Positions 7,579-17,000 of a stretch of 58,697 nt of DNA are shown piece after piece. Made by a program: the position numbers and the translations under genes. The DNA lies in contig JAAVDX010000039.1 in assembly GCA_014801585.1 (NCBI GenBank), positions 1 through 58,697 of the forward strand. Direction: 5' to 3'. Positions within the stretch are counted from its first letter, which is position 1. Each line of letters begins with the position of its first letter. Source of the DNA: Bacteroides sp. Lineage in GTDB: Bacteria; Bacteroidota; Bacteroidia; Bacteroidales; Muribaculaceae. Below the pieces are notes generated by a model. The model made no database searches and had not been told where the DNA came from. It worked only from the letters and a program-made list of their open reading frames with translations.

Positions 7579-9525
7579 TCAGAATATAATTCCAATTGAT
7601 CCGCTGATAGTCAGACCTTCTGAGGGGAGTCCGGGCAGGAGTATCTCTCTCTGATTTAGAATATTCCGGACATCGACTCCGAGCGTAAGGCTATGGAGGG
7701 AGCCGAGTCGGGTGAAGGTATATGCGGCGCGGGCATTCAGACGGGTGATGTCGGGCAGCCGCATGCCGACAGGTTTCATCGACGCATCGGTGGTATTTCC
7801 CGAGCTGCCGACTCCCGATCCCGAACCATTGTCGGGATCTATTGACGGGCCTGCGCCCGTACCGATTCCTGTCCCACTCCCCGAAGCAATCGCCGACGTA
7901 TTGTCGGCCATGACTGCGCTCCAGACGTTGCGCACACCGCGATATTCGTAATCGACTCCGATTGTAAGGGCCTTTACGGGGTGTAGGGTCAGAGCGGGTC
8001 GGAGAATCCAGCGCGGACGATCATAGCCATTGTAGACCCCATGTTCGCCACTCTGAGGAGCGTATTGCATATCAGCGCGGATATCAAGTATATCTGAATA
8101 ACGATAGCTGATGGCCGCTCCTGCGTAAATTCCCTTCAGATCATAACGGGCACGTCCAAGTCCGCAGGTAGCCACTCCGTTGGGTACCCCGGAGGGGAGA
8201 AGCGAGGAATTGCCGAGTTGGGCATCGAGTAGCGGTATGGTCCAGCCGTCGCCACGCACGTTATTGGAAATCTTATAGCCTGCGTGAGCTTCGATTGATA
8301 CCCCTCCGAATGGTTTGAGGCGGAAGCCGATCTGCGCGTCAATGGGCACATAGAGCGGAGTAGTGGATTGAAGTTCGGGCCATGCGTAAAGATTCCGGTC
8401 GGCTATCGAAGCGAGAGTCTGCAGTTCCTGTCCGCCGGTCGCATGAATCCATGCGGCAAAATGTGAGCCGGCATAATCGAATCTTACGTCGGGAGAGATG
8501 TGGAAAAGTGAATAATGCGATGTAGGGTCGACAGGGTTGGCCGCATCTGCATTAAAAGTGAGATCGGCATTGAAGCCTAATCGGAGGCTTAATCCGGAAT
8601 TGCTCCATCTGTAGCCGGGCGAAAGGCGAAGATTCCCGTAGCCGTCGGGGGTATACGTATCGGCATGTCCGGCATAGAGTAGCCATCTGAAATCCCCGTC
8701 GATTCCGATTTCGGACGTCGGACGTGAGAGGTCGGCAGGATCGGATGATAGGACTCTGTGATAGCCTCCCCCGAGACGCAGGGAAGTCTCGCGGGTAGCT
8801 GTGCGGAAAGCGAAATGCCGCACATCGACCGAAGCGTTCCAGCTATTGCGCGAGAAATCCGGTGACATATCGGTGAGACCGATGCTGACAGCCAGATCAT
8901 TAAGTGTCTGGGTGGGGAATTTCGGAAATTCAGAGGGTGCATCCCCCGGTAGAAGTTCCTCCGGAGTCTGCACGCCATAATAATTGAAGTAACCGAAATG
9001 ATAGCGCAATCCGGCATCCAGACGGAGCGACCTCCCTATTGCCGACGACCAATCGACGCCTAATGTCTCCTGATAGTTGAAGCGGCAACGATCATCCGCT
9101 GAATTGAGGTCGAGGAAAGGTTTCCAGAGCGATGTAGAGGCATGGCGAAGCCATATATTGAAAGTTCGGTCGGGAGAATCTATGGCTGTGTAGCCGGCTT
9201 TGAGATCGGAATTTAGCCATGACCCCATCGACAGATTCAGATAGCCGCGTGGAGCCGGGCCGAGTCGTTCCGCACCATAGGAAGTGGCGGGAATGGCAAT
9301 GCCTGAGGGTATAAAATCGGCCGGAACCCCTTTGAATGCATAGTCGAGGTCGCTTTGCGGAGGAGAGAGACGCAGACGTTCCGGAAGCCTGCCGAGTTTA
9401 TCCGGATGAAGAATCTCCTTTTCATATCGACCCTCCACGTCGACCGATTCCTTAAGCTGAGCAAAAGCGTCCGGACTCTGAGAAAGAGCGAGAATTGCGG
9501 GGAGAAAAAGATATATTGATTTCAT
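7579..9525 (-). CDS. Outer-membrane beta-barrel (TonB-receptor-like) protein
   Basis: The frame opens at 9579, but the ATG at 9525 begins MKSIYLFLPAILALSQSPDA, a clean signal peptide, so I use that start (648 residues). The mature part is rich in alternating aromatic and polar strands and ends in GSIGIIF, a terminal phenylalanine as in barrel substrates of BamA. The region DVRNILNQREI near the end is typical of TonB-dependent receptors of Bacteroidetes, but no plug domain or TonB box is evident, so it may be a plug-less relative. A Gly/Ser-rich loop (GSGTGIGTGAGPS) interrupts the barrel near residue 570. It follows the TPR gene by about 100 bp and probably shares its transcript. Confidence 0.8.
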   Translation of the reverse strand: MKSIYLFLPAILALSQSPDAFAQLKESVDVEGRYEKEILHPDKLGRLPERLRLSPPQSDLDYAFKGVPADFIPSGIAIPATSYGAERLGPAPRGYLNLSMGSWLNSDLKAGYTAIDSPDRTFNIWLRHASTSLWKPFLDLNSADDRCRFNYQETLGVDWSSAIGRSLRLDAGLRYHFGYFNYYGVQTPEELLPGDAPSEFPKFPTQTLNDLAVSIGLTDMSPDFSRNSWNASVDVRHFAFRTATRETSLRLGGGYHRVLSSDPADLSRPTSEIGIDGDFRWLLYAGHADTYTPDGYGNLRLSPGYRWSNSGLSLRLGFNADLTFNADAANPVDPTSHYSLFHISPDVRFDYAGSHFAAWIHATGGQELQTLASIADRNLYAWPELQSTTPLYVPIDAQIGFRLKPFGGVSIEAHAGYKISNNVRGDGWTIPLLDAQLGNSSLLPSGVPNGVATCGLGRARYDLKGIYAGAAISYRYSDILDIRADMQYAPQSGEHGVYNGYDRPRWILRPALTLHPVKALTIGVDYEYRGVRNVWSAVMADNTSAIASGSGTGIGTGAGPSIDPDNGSGSGVGSSGNTTDASMKPVGMRLPDITRLNARAAYTFTRLGSLHSLTLGVDVRNILNQREILLPGLPSEGLTISGSIGIIF

Positions 9526-9628
9526 CAATAGTTGAGTGATTAGGAGTTGTTTTTTGGGGAGTTGGACGGAGTCTGACAACTATCTTGACTATTTAAGCGA
9601 TCATAGATGCGGCCGGATATTTATCCGG

Positions 9629-12559
9629 TTATTTCAGTCGCTGATCTATGGCGCGGGAAATATCCGGTTCGTCGCCGGGATAGTTGCGTTTCAGGCTGCG
9701 AAGATATTCCTTGGCCATATAGGAGTCGCCGAGGTCGGTATAGGCATCGGCGAGGATGATAAATCCGCGTGCCACCCAATATTGCTGTTGCGAACCCGAA
9801 GAGGTAAAATCCTCCATCAGTGTCAAAGCCTCCTGCGGACGCTTCTGTGAAAGGAGGTATTCTCCGAGAGTCACTGCGCTGCGGGCTCCGAATTCTGAGA
9901 ATGGATTGTCGGCCAATTCGCGAAGAGTTTTTTCTGCCTGAGAGCGCTCCGTAGGGTTCTTGCTCTGAAGCTGAGCTTCAGTGAGATAGAAACGGGCCTC
10001 TTCCATAGCGTCGGCAGGTACTCCGCCATCGGAAAGAAGTCGGTGGGCGTAATCGCCGCGCACGCCGACATTATCGGCAGTACGCATTATGCCGATATAG
10101 GCTTCCACGGCATATTCCGCCCCCCCTCGCTTCTCCAGTTCACGATAGGCTGCGAGTGCATTCGCGCGATCGTTGCTGTCGGAATAATGGCGTGCAAGCA
10201 GCGACCATGCTTCTGCGGCATGCGTGCCCTCGGGATATTCCTCCAGATAGCGCTTGAGAGGAGCGGGGGTATCGGTATTGTTAAGAAACTGACGCTCTGC
10301 CGCATCATAAGCGAGAGTCTCCATCTCTGCGGCATTGATTGAGAACCCCGGAATCGATTGCAGGAATCGGGCATAATCGGAAAGACCTCCCGTCTCCGCA
10401 TAATAATCCCTCAGAGCCGCATCTGCCATAGCTGCTTCTGTAGAAGCAGGCCAACGACGTAGAATTTCCTTGTAGGCTTCGGCCCCCTCAGAGGCATCTC
10501 CGGCATCCATAAGAGCTGATGCCATACCGAGTTGCGCACGCGGTGCGGAGGCATCTACGGGATATTTTCTCAGCATACGCGAATAAGCTGCGGCTGCATC
10601 CTTCGGGTTGCCTGCGGCTACATACGTGTCGGCTAATTCGTTGAGAGCGTTAGGCATCCAGCGCGAGTCGGAAAAGTCGCGTTCGAAGTTGCGTAGTTCA
10701 GCTATCTTGCCGTTGATATCGCCTTCGATACCGAGAATCTGAGCGTGACGATAAGTGGCATAATCCGCTCCGTGTCCTCCCGAGCGTAAAGCTGCGAAAT
10801 CAGATTTTGCCTCTCCATACCGACCTGCATAATATTTACAGTCGGCAAGACGCAGACGGGCATCGCGACGCATTTCTTCAGGAATATCGAGCGAAGAGGA
10901 GAGGAGCTGAGAGAATGTGGATGAGGCGTCGGCAAAACGATTCTGCATCATCCGGGAGTATCCAAGGTTGTAGCGGGCATGGAGTGTATTATCTCCGGCA
11001 CGACCCGATCTGACGGCCTCGTTATATTGCATTTCGGCATCGCGATACATGCCGAGGTCATAGAGGGCATCTCCGAGCCATACACGCGCCTGTGTCCTCA
11101 CATCAGCGTCGGCATCCTTGATGGCAACACACTTCTCAAGCAGTCTTGCAGCCTCCCCCGACTTGCCTGCCGACAGAGCCGATGTGCCCCCTGAATAAAG
11201 AATCATCTGGAGCAGAGCCGTGTCGCTTTTGGATGGGCGACGAATCCGCTCGGCCACACGAAGGGCATTCTCATAATCTCCGTTATTATAATAGAGAGTA
11301 GAGAGATGGCGCTCAATGACGGGAGCGTATTCGGAGTTGGGGTAATTTTTGATAAATTCCTCAAGGAGTTCGACATTGGAATCGAAGGGAATGTTGCCAC
11401 CGCGGGCACGGGCTGTCACATAGTTATAAAGAGCTGCCTCGGCCACACGGTTGTCATAATTCATCCGGTAGGCACGTTCGAAATTCATAGCCGCCACAGA
11501 GACTTCCCCGCGTCGGGCGGCTATCTGTCCGAGATAGAGCGCCGCTCCCTGGCCGATGGCGTCATGATCGGCTGCCACCCGTGTAAGATAGCGTTCGGCT
11601 TGCGTAAGATTATCTTCGGAATAGAGACATACTCCTAAGGCATAAAGCGTATCATGGGAGGCGGAATCGTCAGTCTCCGCCACGTATTTTTCGAGAAGCG
11701 GAGTAGCCTTGGTGTAGTCGCCCAGTTCGTATTCGCTCATTCCGTAGATACGGCGTGTGGATGAAGCCAATTCGGGATTAAGATTGCGGCGAAGAAGGGA
11801 AGATGCCAGGCTGGAGGTCTCTCTCCAATTACCTTGGCGGAAAAGGAGCTGGGCAATATAATAATCCGGGCATAATTCCGGATTGCTGACTCCGGAGTCG
11901 GCAACTTCCCGGAATAGTGACATAGCTTTCGCATCATTCCCCTCTACATAATATATATATGCGTCGTAGTATTTAGCCGAGAGGGCATAATCTTTTGAAT
12001 TGCGAAGGCGCGTCAGTAGTGGTCGGGTTTCTTCGTAGAATCCGCATTTGATAAGGCAGAGTGCCTCTCTATAGGTGTAGAGGTCGCGCTGAGCCGAATC
12101 GAGCACATCGGGATCGAGTGCGCGATAGCGTTCGAGCGCACCGCTCCAGTCATGGGCGAAAAAATAGAAATCCGCCTGCAGGAGACGTGCGTGGAGCGCA
12201 TCCTCCCCGGCCGGCCAGAGGGCGATATAATCGTCGAGAAGACGCAGGGCCCGGGAATCTCCGGTCTCGTAGAATGCTTTGCCGAGGAGATATAGAAATT
12301 CACGGTCGGCTTCGGGCGAAAGGGGGGTCTCCGAAGCGATGGCTACGCTTCGGAGTTGATCGATGACGCCACGATAATTCTTCTCTGAATCAAGTCTGCG
12401 GGCCTGCTCGAAGCGAGAGCCGAGAGTCGCAGAAGCTTCCGGATAAGGTCCGGAGAGGATGGCGACGGCCGGATCGGCATCCGTGATCACCGCTCCGGCT
12501 GAGAGAGCCGGAAGGAGAGCCGTCGAGAGGAGGAGGGAATGGATATATCTGGATTTCAT
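9629..12559 (-). CDS. Large periplasmic or outer-membrane TPR protein
   Basis: The frame opens at 12613, but an ATG at 12559 starts MKSRYIHSLLLSTALLPALS, a signal peptide, and lies one base after the stop of the upstream GT9 gene. The product is then 976 residues. It consists of many tetratricopeptide-like helical repeats over the whole length (for example ALYNYVTARARGGNIPFDSN, LGYSRMMQNRFADASSTFSQ, MPNALNELADTYVAAGNPKD). Such proteins are scaffolds for protein assembly at the envelope. The following gene is an outer-membrane barrel, so the pair may form one surface complex; this is inference. Similar TPR-barrel pairs are common in Bacteroidales. Confidence 0.88.
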   Translation of the reverse strand: MKSRYIHSLLLSTALLPALSAGAVITDADPAVAILSGPYPEASATLGSRFEQARRLDSEKNYRGVIDQLRSVAIASETPLSPEADREFLYLLGKAFYETGDSRALRLLDDYIALWPAGEDALHARLLQADFYFFAHDWSGALERYRALDPDVLDSAQRDLYTYREALCLIKCGFYEETRPLLTRLRNSKDYALSAKYYDAYIYYVEGNDAKAMSLFREVADSGVSNPELCPDYYIAQLLFRQGNWRETSSLASSLLRRNLNPELASSTRRIYGMSEYELGDYTKATPLLEKYVAETDDSASHDTLYALGVCLYSEDNLTQAERYLTRVAADHDAIGQGAALYLGQIAARRGEVSVAAMNFERAYRMNYDNRVAEAALYNYVTARARGGNIPFDSNVELLEEFIKNYPNSEYAPVIERHLSTLYYNNGDYENALRVAERIRRPSKSDTALLQMILYSGGTSALSAGKSGEAARLLEKCVAIKDADADVRTQARVWLGDALYDLGMYRDAEMQYNEAVRSGRAGDNTLHARYNLGYSRMMQNRFADASSTFSQLLSSSLDIPEEMRRDARLRLADCKYYAGRYGEAKSDFAALRSGGHGADYATYRHAQILGIEGDINGKIAELRNFERDFSDSRWMPNALNELADTYVAAGNPKDAAAAYSRMLRKYPVDASAPRAQLGMASALMDAGDASEGAEAYKEILRRWPASTEAAMADAALRDYYAETGGLSDYARFLQSIPGFSINAAEMETLAYDAAERQFLNNTDTPAPLKRYLEEYPEGTHAAEAWSLLARHYSDSNDRANALAAYRELEKRGGAEYAVEAYIGIMRTADNVGVRGDYAHRLLSDGGVPADAMEEARFYLTEAQLQSKNPTERSQAEKTLRELADNPFSEFGARSAVTLGEYLLSQKRPQEALTLMEDFTSSGSQQQYWVARGFIILADAYTDLGDSYMAKEYLRSLKRNYPGDEPDISRAIDQRLK

Positions 12560-12560
12560 A

Positions 12561-13676
12561 TTAAGAAGTCTTAGATAAGAGGGCCGACGCAACGCGTCGT
12601 GGAGAGATGCCACGCAGGCAATGATAGTCGCCGCGCTGACATCGACGATTGCCGAAGACTGAACATGGCCGGCAGGTCATGTCGAGCTGTATGATATCGG
12701 AGTCGGCAACTCCGCGCGGACGGAATCCGCAATAGGGATGGGTCGCACCCCAGATGGATACTGTGCGCGTGCCGGCCAAAGCGGCGAGGTGCATATTGGC
12801 CGAATCCATCGAGAGTATTACGTCGCAATGGGCTATAAGAGCCAGTTCGGCCGGCAGTCCGATTCTTCGAGCAGCCATGTTGACGATTCTTTGACTCATA
12901 TCTTCGGAGGCGGACTTATTGTTGCTGTTGACATTGCTTCGCCACGTCTCAATCTGCTCACTCTCCTTATCTCCGAATCCGAAGATGAAAATTTTCACAT
13001 TGGGCTGTTCAAGCAGCAGGCCGATGACCTTCTCCATAAGATCGGCCGGATAGATCTTTCCGGCATGTGCCGCGAAGGGAGCAATTCCGATCCAATATTC
13101 GCCGGGAGTTTTCGGAGAGGTAGCCTCGGCGAAGACTTCGGGTGACGGTAGGGTAGGAAAGAGGGAAGAGAAAAGGCCGCGACCGGCTGCTCCGATTTCA
13201 CTCAGAGTAGTTGCATAACGCTCACCCATCGGAGTGAGAGGGATAAGATGTTTGCCATGGCGACGGGTAAGCCGGCGCCGGGCACTACGTCCTTTGTCGA
13301 CTTTTGCTATCTTCACTCCGCCACCAAGACGGAAGAATAGTCGGAGAAGCTGAGTGCGCATTACGTCGTGGAGGTCAGCATAGGCCGATATGTCATATTT
13401 CTCGCGTAGTTCGCGGTAAAGGCGACGTATGCCCGCTACACCTTTATAATCTGCGGTGTCTATCGGATGGAGAATCAGATTCTCGGGAGGATTGATGAAG
13501 AGAGAGGCCGGATGGCGACGTGTCAGCAGGATGAAACGCCGGTCGGGATTGGAAAGGCAAGCATCATAAAGAGGAGCAAGAGTCATGGCGACATCCCCCA
13601 ATGCCGAAAACCGGCTCACGAGGATGTCACCCTTATTCTTATCCCGATTGGTATTACCTTTCATCAGGTCGTTCAT
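12561..13676 (-). CDS. Glycosyltransferase family 9 (heptosyltransferase-like)
   Basis: A 371-residue GT-B fold protein related to ADP-heptose:LPS heptosyltransferases. The N-terminal ILVSRFSALGDVAMTLAPLY (residues 18-37) and the C-terminal sugar-nucleotide segment SMDSANMHLAALAGTRTVSI (near residues 292-311) with WGATHP are diagnostic. It should transfer a sugar to lipid A core or another surface glycan at the inner face of the inner membrane. A four-cysteine cluster (CRPCSVFGNRRCQRGDYHC, near residues 338-356) follows, as in many GT9 enzymes. It overlaps the upstream DUF4254 gene by 4 bp, and one base separates it from the TPR gene, so the three are translationally linked. Confidence 0.92.
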   Translation of the reverse strand: MNDLMKGNTNRDKNKGDILVSRFSALGDVAMTLAPLYDACLSNPDRRFILLTRRHPASLFINPPENLILHPIDTADYKGVAGIRRLYRELREKYDISAYADLHDVMRTQLLRLFFRLGGGVKIAKVDKGRSARRRLTRRHGKHLIPLTPMGERYATTLSEIGAAGRGLFSSLFPTLPSPEVFAEATSPKTPGEYWIGIAPFAAHAGKIYPADLMEKVIGLLLEQPNVKIFIFGFGDKESEQIETWRSNVNSNNKSASEDMSQRIVNMAARRIGLPAELALIAHCDVILSMDSANMHLAALAGTRTVSIWGATHPYCGFRPRGVADSDIIQLDMTCRPCSVFGNRRCQRGDYHCLRGISPRRVASALLSKTS

Positions 13677-14275
13677 TTCTTATAGAGTACGGGGTTGGTG
13701 GCCGGATCGTTATACATCTTCATCTGGCGATACACCTTCATATACTTTCTGCCGGCAGCGATATCTTCAAAGAGGGCATCGATGGCCGAGGTCAGATCCT
13801 GTTGCTGCTCAAGGAGCACGTCGAGTTTGGCAGCACAGCGGGCCTTATGTTCGTCGGAAGCGTCAGGACGTTCGGTCTCTTCCTTCATATGCCATATTTT
13901 AAGGGCAAGGATAGATAGACGATCAAGAGCCCATGCGGGCGACTCTGTATTGATAGTTGCATCGGGGAGGGGAGTCACATCGGCATATTGCACATCGCGC
14001 AGATAGGAATCGAGTTGTTCCACCATATCCGTGCGCACCTGATTCGAACGGTCGATACGGCGTTTGAGTTCAAGAGCGGCCACCGGATCAATCTGCGGAT
14101 CGCGGATAATATCCTCCAGATGCCACTGCACGGCATCTACCCAGTTCTTGGCATAGAGAGTAGCTTCAATCGAATCGGCGGGATAAGGATTCTCGATAGG
14201 AAAATCAATATCATCATGCACATGATAATCCCGAACAGAGCGGGCAAATATATCGAAAGATTCTTTAGCAGTCAT
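13673..14275 (-). CDS. DUF4254 domain protein
   Basis: A 200-residue soluble, helical protein matching the DUF4254 family by its pattern: ENPYPADSIEATLYAKNWVD near the N-terminus, ELKRRIDRSNQVRTDMVEQL in the middle, and SPAWALDRLSILALKIWHMK. The family has no known reaction. In Bacteroidetes it is regularly placed beside GT9 glycosyltransferases, as here, where the stop overlaps the GT9 start by 4 bp. That conserved pairing suggests a role in surface glycan assembly, perhaps as a partner of the transferase. It is probably the first gene of the operon continuing through the TPR and barrel genes. Confidence 0.88.
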   Translation of the reverse strand: MTAKESFDIFARSVRDYHVHDDIDFPIENPYPADSIEATLYAKNWVDAVQWHLEDIIRDPQIDPVAALELKRRIDRSNQVRTDMVEQLDSYLRDVQYADVTPLPDATINTESPAWALDRLSILALKIWHMKEETERPDASDEHKARCAAKLDVLLEQQQDLTSAIDALFEDIAAGRKYMKVYRQMKMYNDPATNPVLYKK

Positions 14276-14366
14276 ATAAAAGATTCGTTAGCATTATATA
14301 GAAACAATACGTATAAAATTATAACTTATTTAGTATCAGTTATAAGCCTTATTACGCATCATCTGT

Positions 14367-14401
14367 ATAACTTATTACTTATTACTTATAACCTATTACT
14401 T
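14367..14401. repeat. ATTACTT-type AT repeat after the gltA-like stop
   Basis: An array of 7-8 bp units (TTATTACTTATTACTTATAA type) that begins at the stop codon of the gltA-like gene. The same sequence family occurs at 47654-47671 and 50330-50361, each time directly downstream of a minus-strand stop codon. Confidence 0.75.
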
Positions 14402-15796
14402 TGAATACGTTCGATTCCGAACGTATTCATCGATTGCCTTGGCCGCTTTGCGGCCGGCTCCCATTGCGAGGATCACTGTGGCCGCACCGGTCACGGCATC
14501 GCCGCCGGCAAACACTCCCGGACGCGATGTGCGACCCTCCTCATCGGCTACGATGCAGCCGCGGCGATTGGTCTCGAGACCCTTGGTAGTGGCCTTGATC
14601 AGGGGGTTAGGACTCGTGCCGAGGGCCATTATGACAACGTCACAATCTATACGGAAATTGCTTCCCTCCTTCACAATCGGTGAGCGACGTCCGCTTTCAT
14701 CCGGTTCGCCGAGTTCCATTTCGACACATTCCAGCCCTACTACCTGCCCGGCTTCATTGCCGAGGATTCGGACAGGATTGGTCAGCATACGGAATTCGAC
14801 TCCCTCCTGCTTGGCATGATGAACCTCTTCGACACGGGCCGGGAGTTCGGCCTCAGAGCGACGATAGACGATGATGGCTTCTGCTCCTAAGCGCTTGGCC
14901 GTGCGGACAGCATCCATGGCCACATTGCCGCCTCCGACCACGACAGCGCGCCGACCGGCATAAATCGGAGTGTCATAACATTCATCGTAGGCGTGCATAA
15001 GATTCGCACGTGTAAGGAACTCATTGGCGGAGAAGACCCCGTTGAGATTTTCTCCCTCGATGCCCATGAAACGGGGCAGTCCTGCACCCGAGCCGACAAA
15101 GACGGCGTCGAAGCCCTGACGATCAAGAAGGTCATCGACGGTCATTGTGCGACCTACGATTACGTCAGTTTCGATCTCAACGCCCAGACGCTTCACGGCC
15201 TCTACCTCCTTAGCTACGATGCGCGTCTTGGGAAGGCGGAATTCCGGAATACCATATACGAGCACGCCCCCTACTTCATGAAGTGCTTCGAAAATCTTCA
15301 CTTCATATCCCAGACGTGCCAGATCGGAAGCGCAGGCCAGGCCGGCAGGTCCCGAACCGACGATTGCCACACGATGGCCGTTGCGCGAAGGGGGCTCCGA
15401 CTGATGTTCATCGGCATGAGCGATGGCCCAATCGCCGACATAACGCTCAAGTTTGCCGATGCTGACCGGCTCAAACTTGATGCCGAGCACGCAAGCACCC
15501 TCACACTGAGTCTCCTGCGGGCATACCCGACCGCAGACAGAGGGCAGACTGCTATCGGCGGCGATGAGAGCGGCAGCTCCCGCAGTATCGCCGGCTGCAA
15601 CACGGGAGATGAAACCGGGAATATTCACATGGACCGGACACTTCTCCTGACAGCGCGGAATCTTACAGTTAAGACAACGCGAGGCTTCCAGTTCGGCTTC
15701 CTCTTGATTATATCCCAAGCATACCTCTTCAAAGTTATGGGAACGGAGTTCGGGGTCCTGTTCGCGGACCGGAGTTCGGGGAATTCTGTTAGGCAT
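14396..15796 (-). CDS. gltA: NADPH-dependent glutamate synthase small-chain-like / NfnB flavoprotein
   Basis: A 466-residue FAD and NAD(P)H oxidoreductase. The N-terminal cysteine set CLNCKIPRCQEKCPVHVNIP (about residues 41-60) binds Fe-S clusters; VAIVGSGPAGLACASDLARL near residue 145 is the FAD Rossmann motif; VVVGGGNVAMDAVRTAKRLG near residue 285 is the NADPH site. Databases call such proteins homotetrameric glutamate synthase (GltA), but next to the following FAD/[2Fe-2S] gene, with which it overlaps by 8 bp, it more likely forms NfnAB, the bifurcating NADH-dependent ferredoxin:NADP+ oxidoreductase. The large glutamate synthase subunit is absent nearby, which supports this. Confidence 0.9.
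   Translation of the reverse strand: MPNRIPRTPVREQDPELRSHNFEEVCLGYNQEEAELEASRCLNCKIPRCQEKCPVHVNIPGFISRVAAGDTAGAAALIAADSSLPSVCGRVCPQETQCEGACVLGIKFEPVSIGKLERYVGDWAIAHADEHQSEPPSRNGHRVAIVGSGPAGLACASDLARLGYEVKIFEALHEVGGVLVYGIPEFRLPKTRIVAKEVEAVKRLGVEIETDVIVGRTMTVDDLLDRQGFDAVFVGSGAGLPRFMGIEGENLNGVFSANEFLTRANLMHAYDECYDTPIYAGRRAVVVGGGNVAMDAVRTAKRLGAEAIIVYRRSEAELPARVEEVHHAKQEGVEFRMLTNPVRILGNEAGQVVGLECVEMELGEPDESGRRSPIVKEGSNFRIDCDVVIMALGTSPNPLIKATTKGLETNRRGCIVADEEGRTSRPGVFAGGDAVTGAATVILAMGAGRKAAKAIDEYVRNRTYSK
14402..14429 (-). terminator. Stop-codon-overlapping hairpin after the gltA-like gene
   Basis: TGAATACGTTCG (14402-14413) and CGAACGTATTCA (14418-14429) form a perfect 12-bp stem with a 4-nt loop made of the last coding codons. 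The downstream side is the AT repeat rather than a simple T-run, so termination is plausible but not certain. Confidence 0.55.
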
Positions 15797-16643
15797 GGCA
15801 GTGGCATTTATGAGTTTCGGGATTAGTCTTTTCGTTGTTGCGATACATATTCTGACGACGCATGGCCTCGTCGAAATCTACCTTATGGCCGTCGAATTCC
15901 GGACCTTCAACACACGTGAACTTGGTTTCACCGCCTACCGTCACTCGGCAGGCACCGCACATTCCGGTGCCGTCGACCATCAGAGCATTGAGCGATACCA
16001 TGGTCGGAATCTCATACTCCTTAGTGGTCATAGCTGCGAATTTCATCATTATCATGGGACCGATGATGACACAATGATCAAACCTGCGTCCTTCATCCTC
16101 TATCAGATGCTTCATCAGACCCGTGACCATGCCGTGGAATCCGGCCGAACCGTCATCCGTGGCCAGATGTACGCGAGCCACTTTCTTCATTTCATCGACA
16201 TAAGTGAAGAGGTCTTTCGTGCGGGCACCGATGATGACGTCGGCAGTGACGCCCTGCTCATGAAGCCATTTGGCCTGAGGATAGACCGGAGCTGTCCCGA
16301 CGCCACCCGCTACGAATAGGATATTCATCTTTCGGAGCTGTTCCGTGGGAATTTCGAGCAGATCGGAAGGCATTCCGAGCGGTCCGGCAAAGTCGAGGAA
16401 TGAATCCCCCTCTTGCAGATCGTTGATTTTATGCGAGGAGATGCCGACGGTCTGAGTCACGATCGTCACGCTTCCCTCTTCAGGGTCGTAATCGCAGATT
16501 GTAAGAGGGATACGTTCCCCATGCTCGTCAACGCGGACAATGACAAACTGGCCCGGGCGAGCCGATTCGGCTACACGCGGGGCATGGACTTTCATCTCCG
16601 TGATATTAGGCGCAAGATCGCGCCGGCTGATGATTTTATACAT
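15789..16643 (-). CDS. Sulfide/dihydroorotate dehydrogenase-like FAD/NAD subunit (NfnA-like)
   Basis: A 284-residue ferredoxin-reductase-fold protein. RPGQFVIVRVDEHGERIPLT (residues 30-49) is the FAD-binding segment, FVAGGVGTAPVYPQAKWLHE near residues 114-133 the NAD-binding start, and MCGACRVTVGGETKFTCVEG near residue 228 gives the cysteines of the [2Fe-2S] cluster. It is the small partner of the following gltA/nfnB-like protein, with 8-bp overlap, and together they would exchange electrons between NADH, NADPH and ferredoxin in the cytoplasm. Relation to PyrK and to HydG-type reductases is also possible, but no pyrD lies nearby. Confidence 0.9.
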   Translation of the reverse strand: MYKIISRRDLAPNITEMKVHAPRVAESARPGQFVIVRVDEHGERIPLTICDYDPEEGSVTIVTQTVGISSHKINDLQEGDSFLDFAGPLGMPSDLLEIPTEQLRKMNILFVAGGVGTAPVYPQAKWLHEQGVTADVIIGARTKDLFTYVDEMKKVARVHLATDDGSAGFHGMVTGLMKHLIEDEGRRFDHCVIIGPMIMMKFAAMTTKEYEIPTMVSLNALMVDGTGMCGACRVTVGGETKFTCVEGPEFDGHKVDFDEAMRRQNMYRNNEKTNPETHKCHCHA

Positions 16644-16800
16644 GATGTCAGATTTAAGACGGTTGGGATAATGATTCGGTCCCGGCTCCTTTCCGGAAAT
16701 ATCTTGGCGATAGGTCGAATTCCGGTCAGAATAGGATCAAAATCGGTAAAAAACGGCTCCCGAACCCCTCAAAGAGGGGTAAGAAGTCAGAAATTTTCTT

Positions 16801-16847
16801 CAAAAATACGATAAATTTGTCATTCACACAAATTTAAATTATATTTG
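16801..16847. promoter_or_regulatory. Overlapping divergent promoters (nfnA-like / yqeY)
   Basis: Plus strand: TTTG (16816-16819), 20 nt, TATATTTG (16840-16847), reading to yqeY. Minus strand: TTTG (16829-16832), 20 nt, TATTTTTG (16801-16808), reading to the NfnA-like gene. Both match the Bacteroidetes consensus with ideal spacing. They overlap by 17 bp, so polymerase should not occupy both at once. Confidence 0.75.
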
Positions 16848-17000
16848 CAGTTATTATTCGCGTCGCGCGTGTCGCCGAAAGGAGACACGCATAGAACATT
16901 GTGACCGATAATAAAGGTAAAAAAGAATAATAAACAATTGATAATTAAAAATATAACGGCATCATCCCAATACGCTGACGCCCATTAAAGAAAAAAGCAG
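16848..17000 (+). promoter_or_regulatory. Long structured leader of yqeY
   Basis: About 145 nt separate the predicted start site from the yqeY ATG. A hairpin pairs GCGTGTC (16867-16873) with GACACGC (16884-16890). The rest is AT-rich and unstructured to the eye. On the other side, the NfnA-like leader carries a 7-bp hairpin with a 3-nt loop at 16764-16780. I recognise no riboswitch class in either. Confidence 0.4.

Noticed and set aside
14396..16643. Genuine glutamate synthase operon
   Set aside because: No large glutamate synthase subunit is present and the partner is an FAD/[2Fe-2S] reductase subunit, so an NfnAB-type complex is the better reading.
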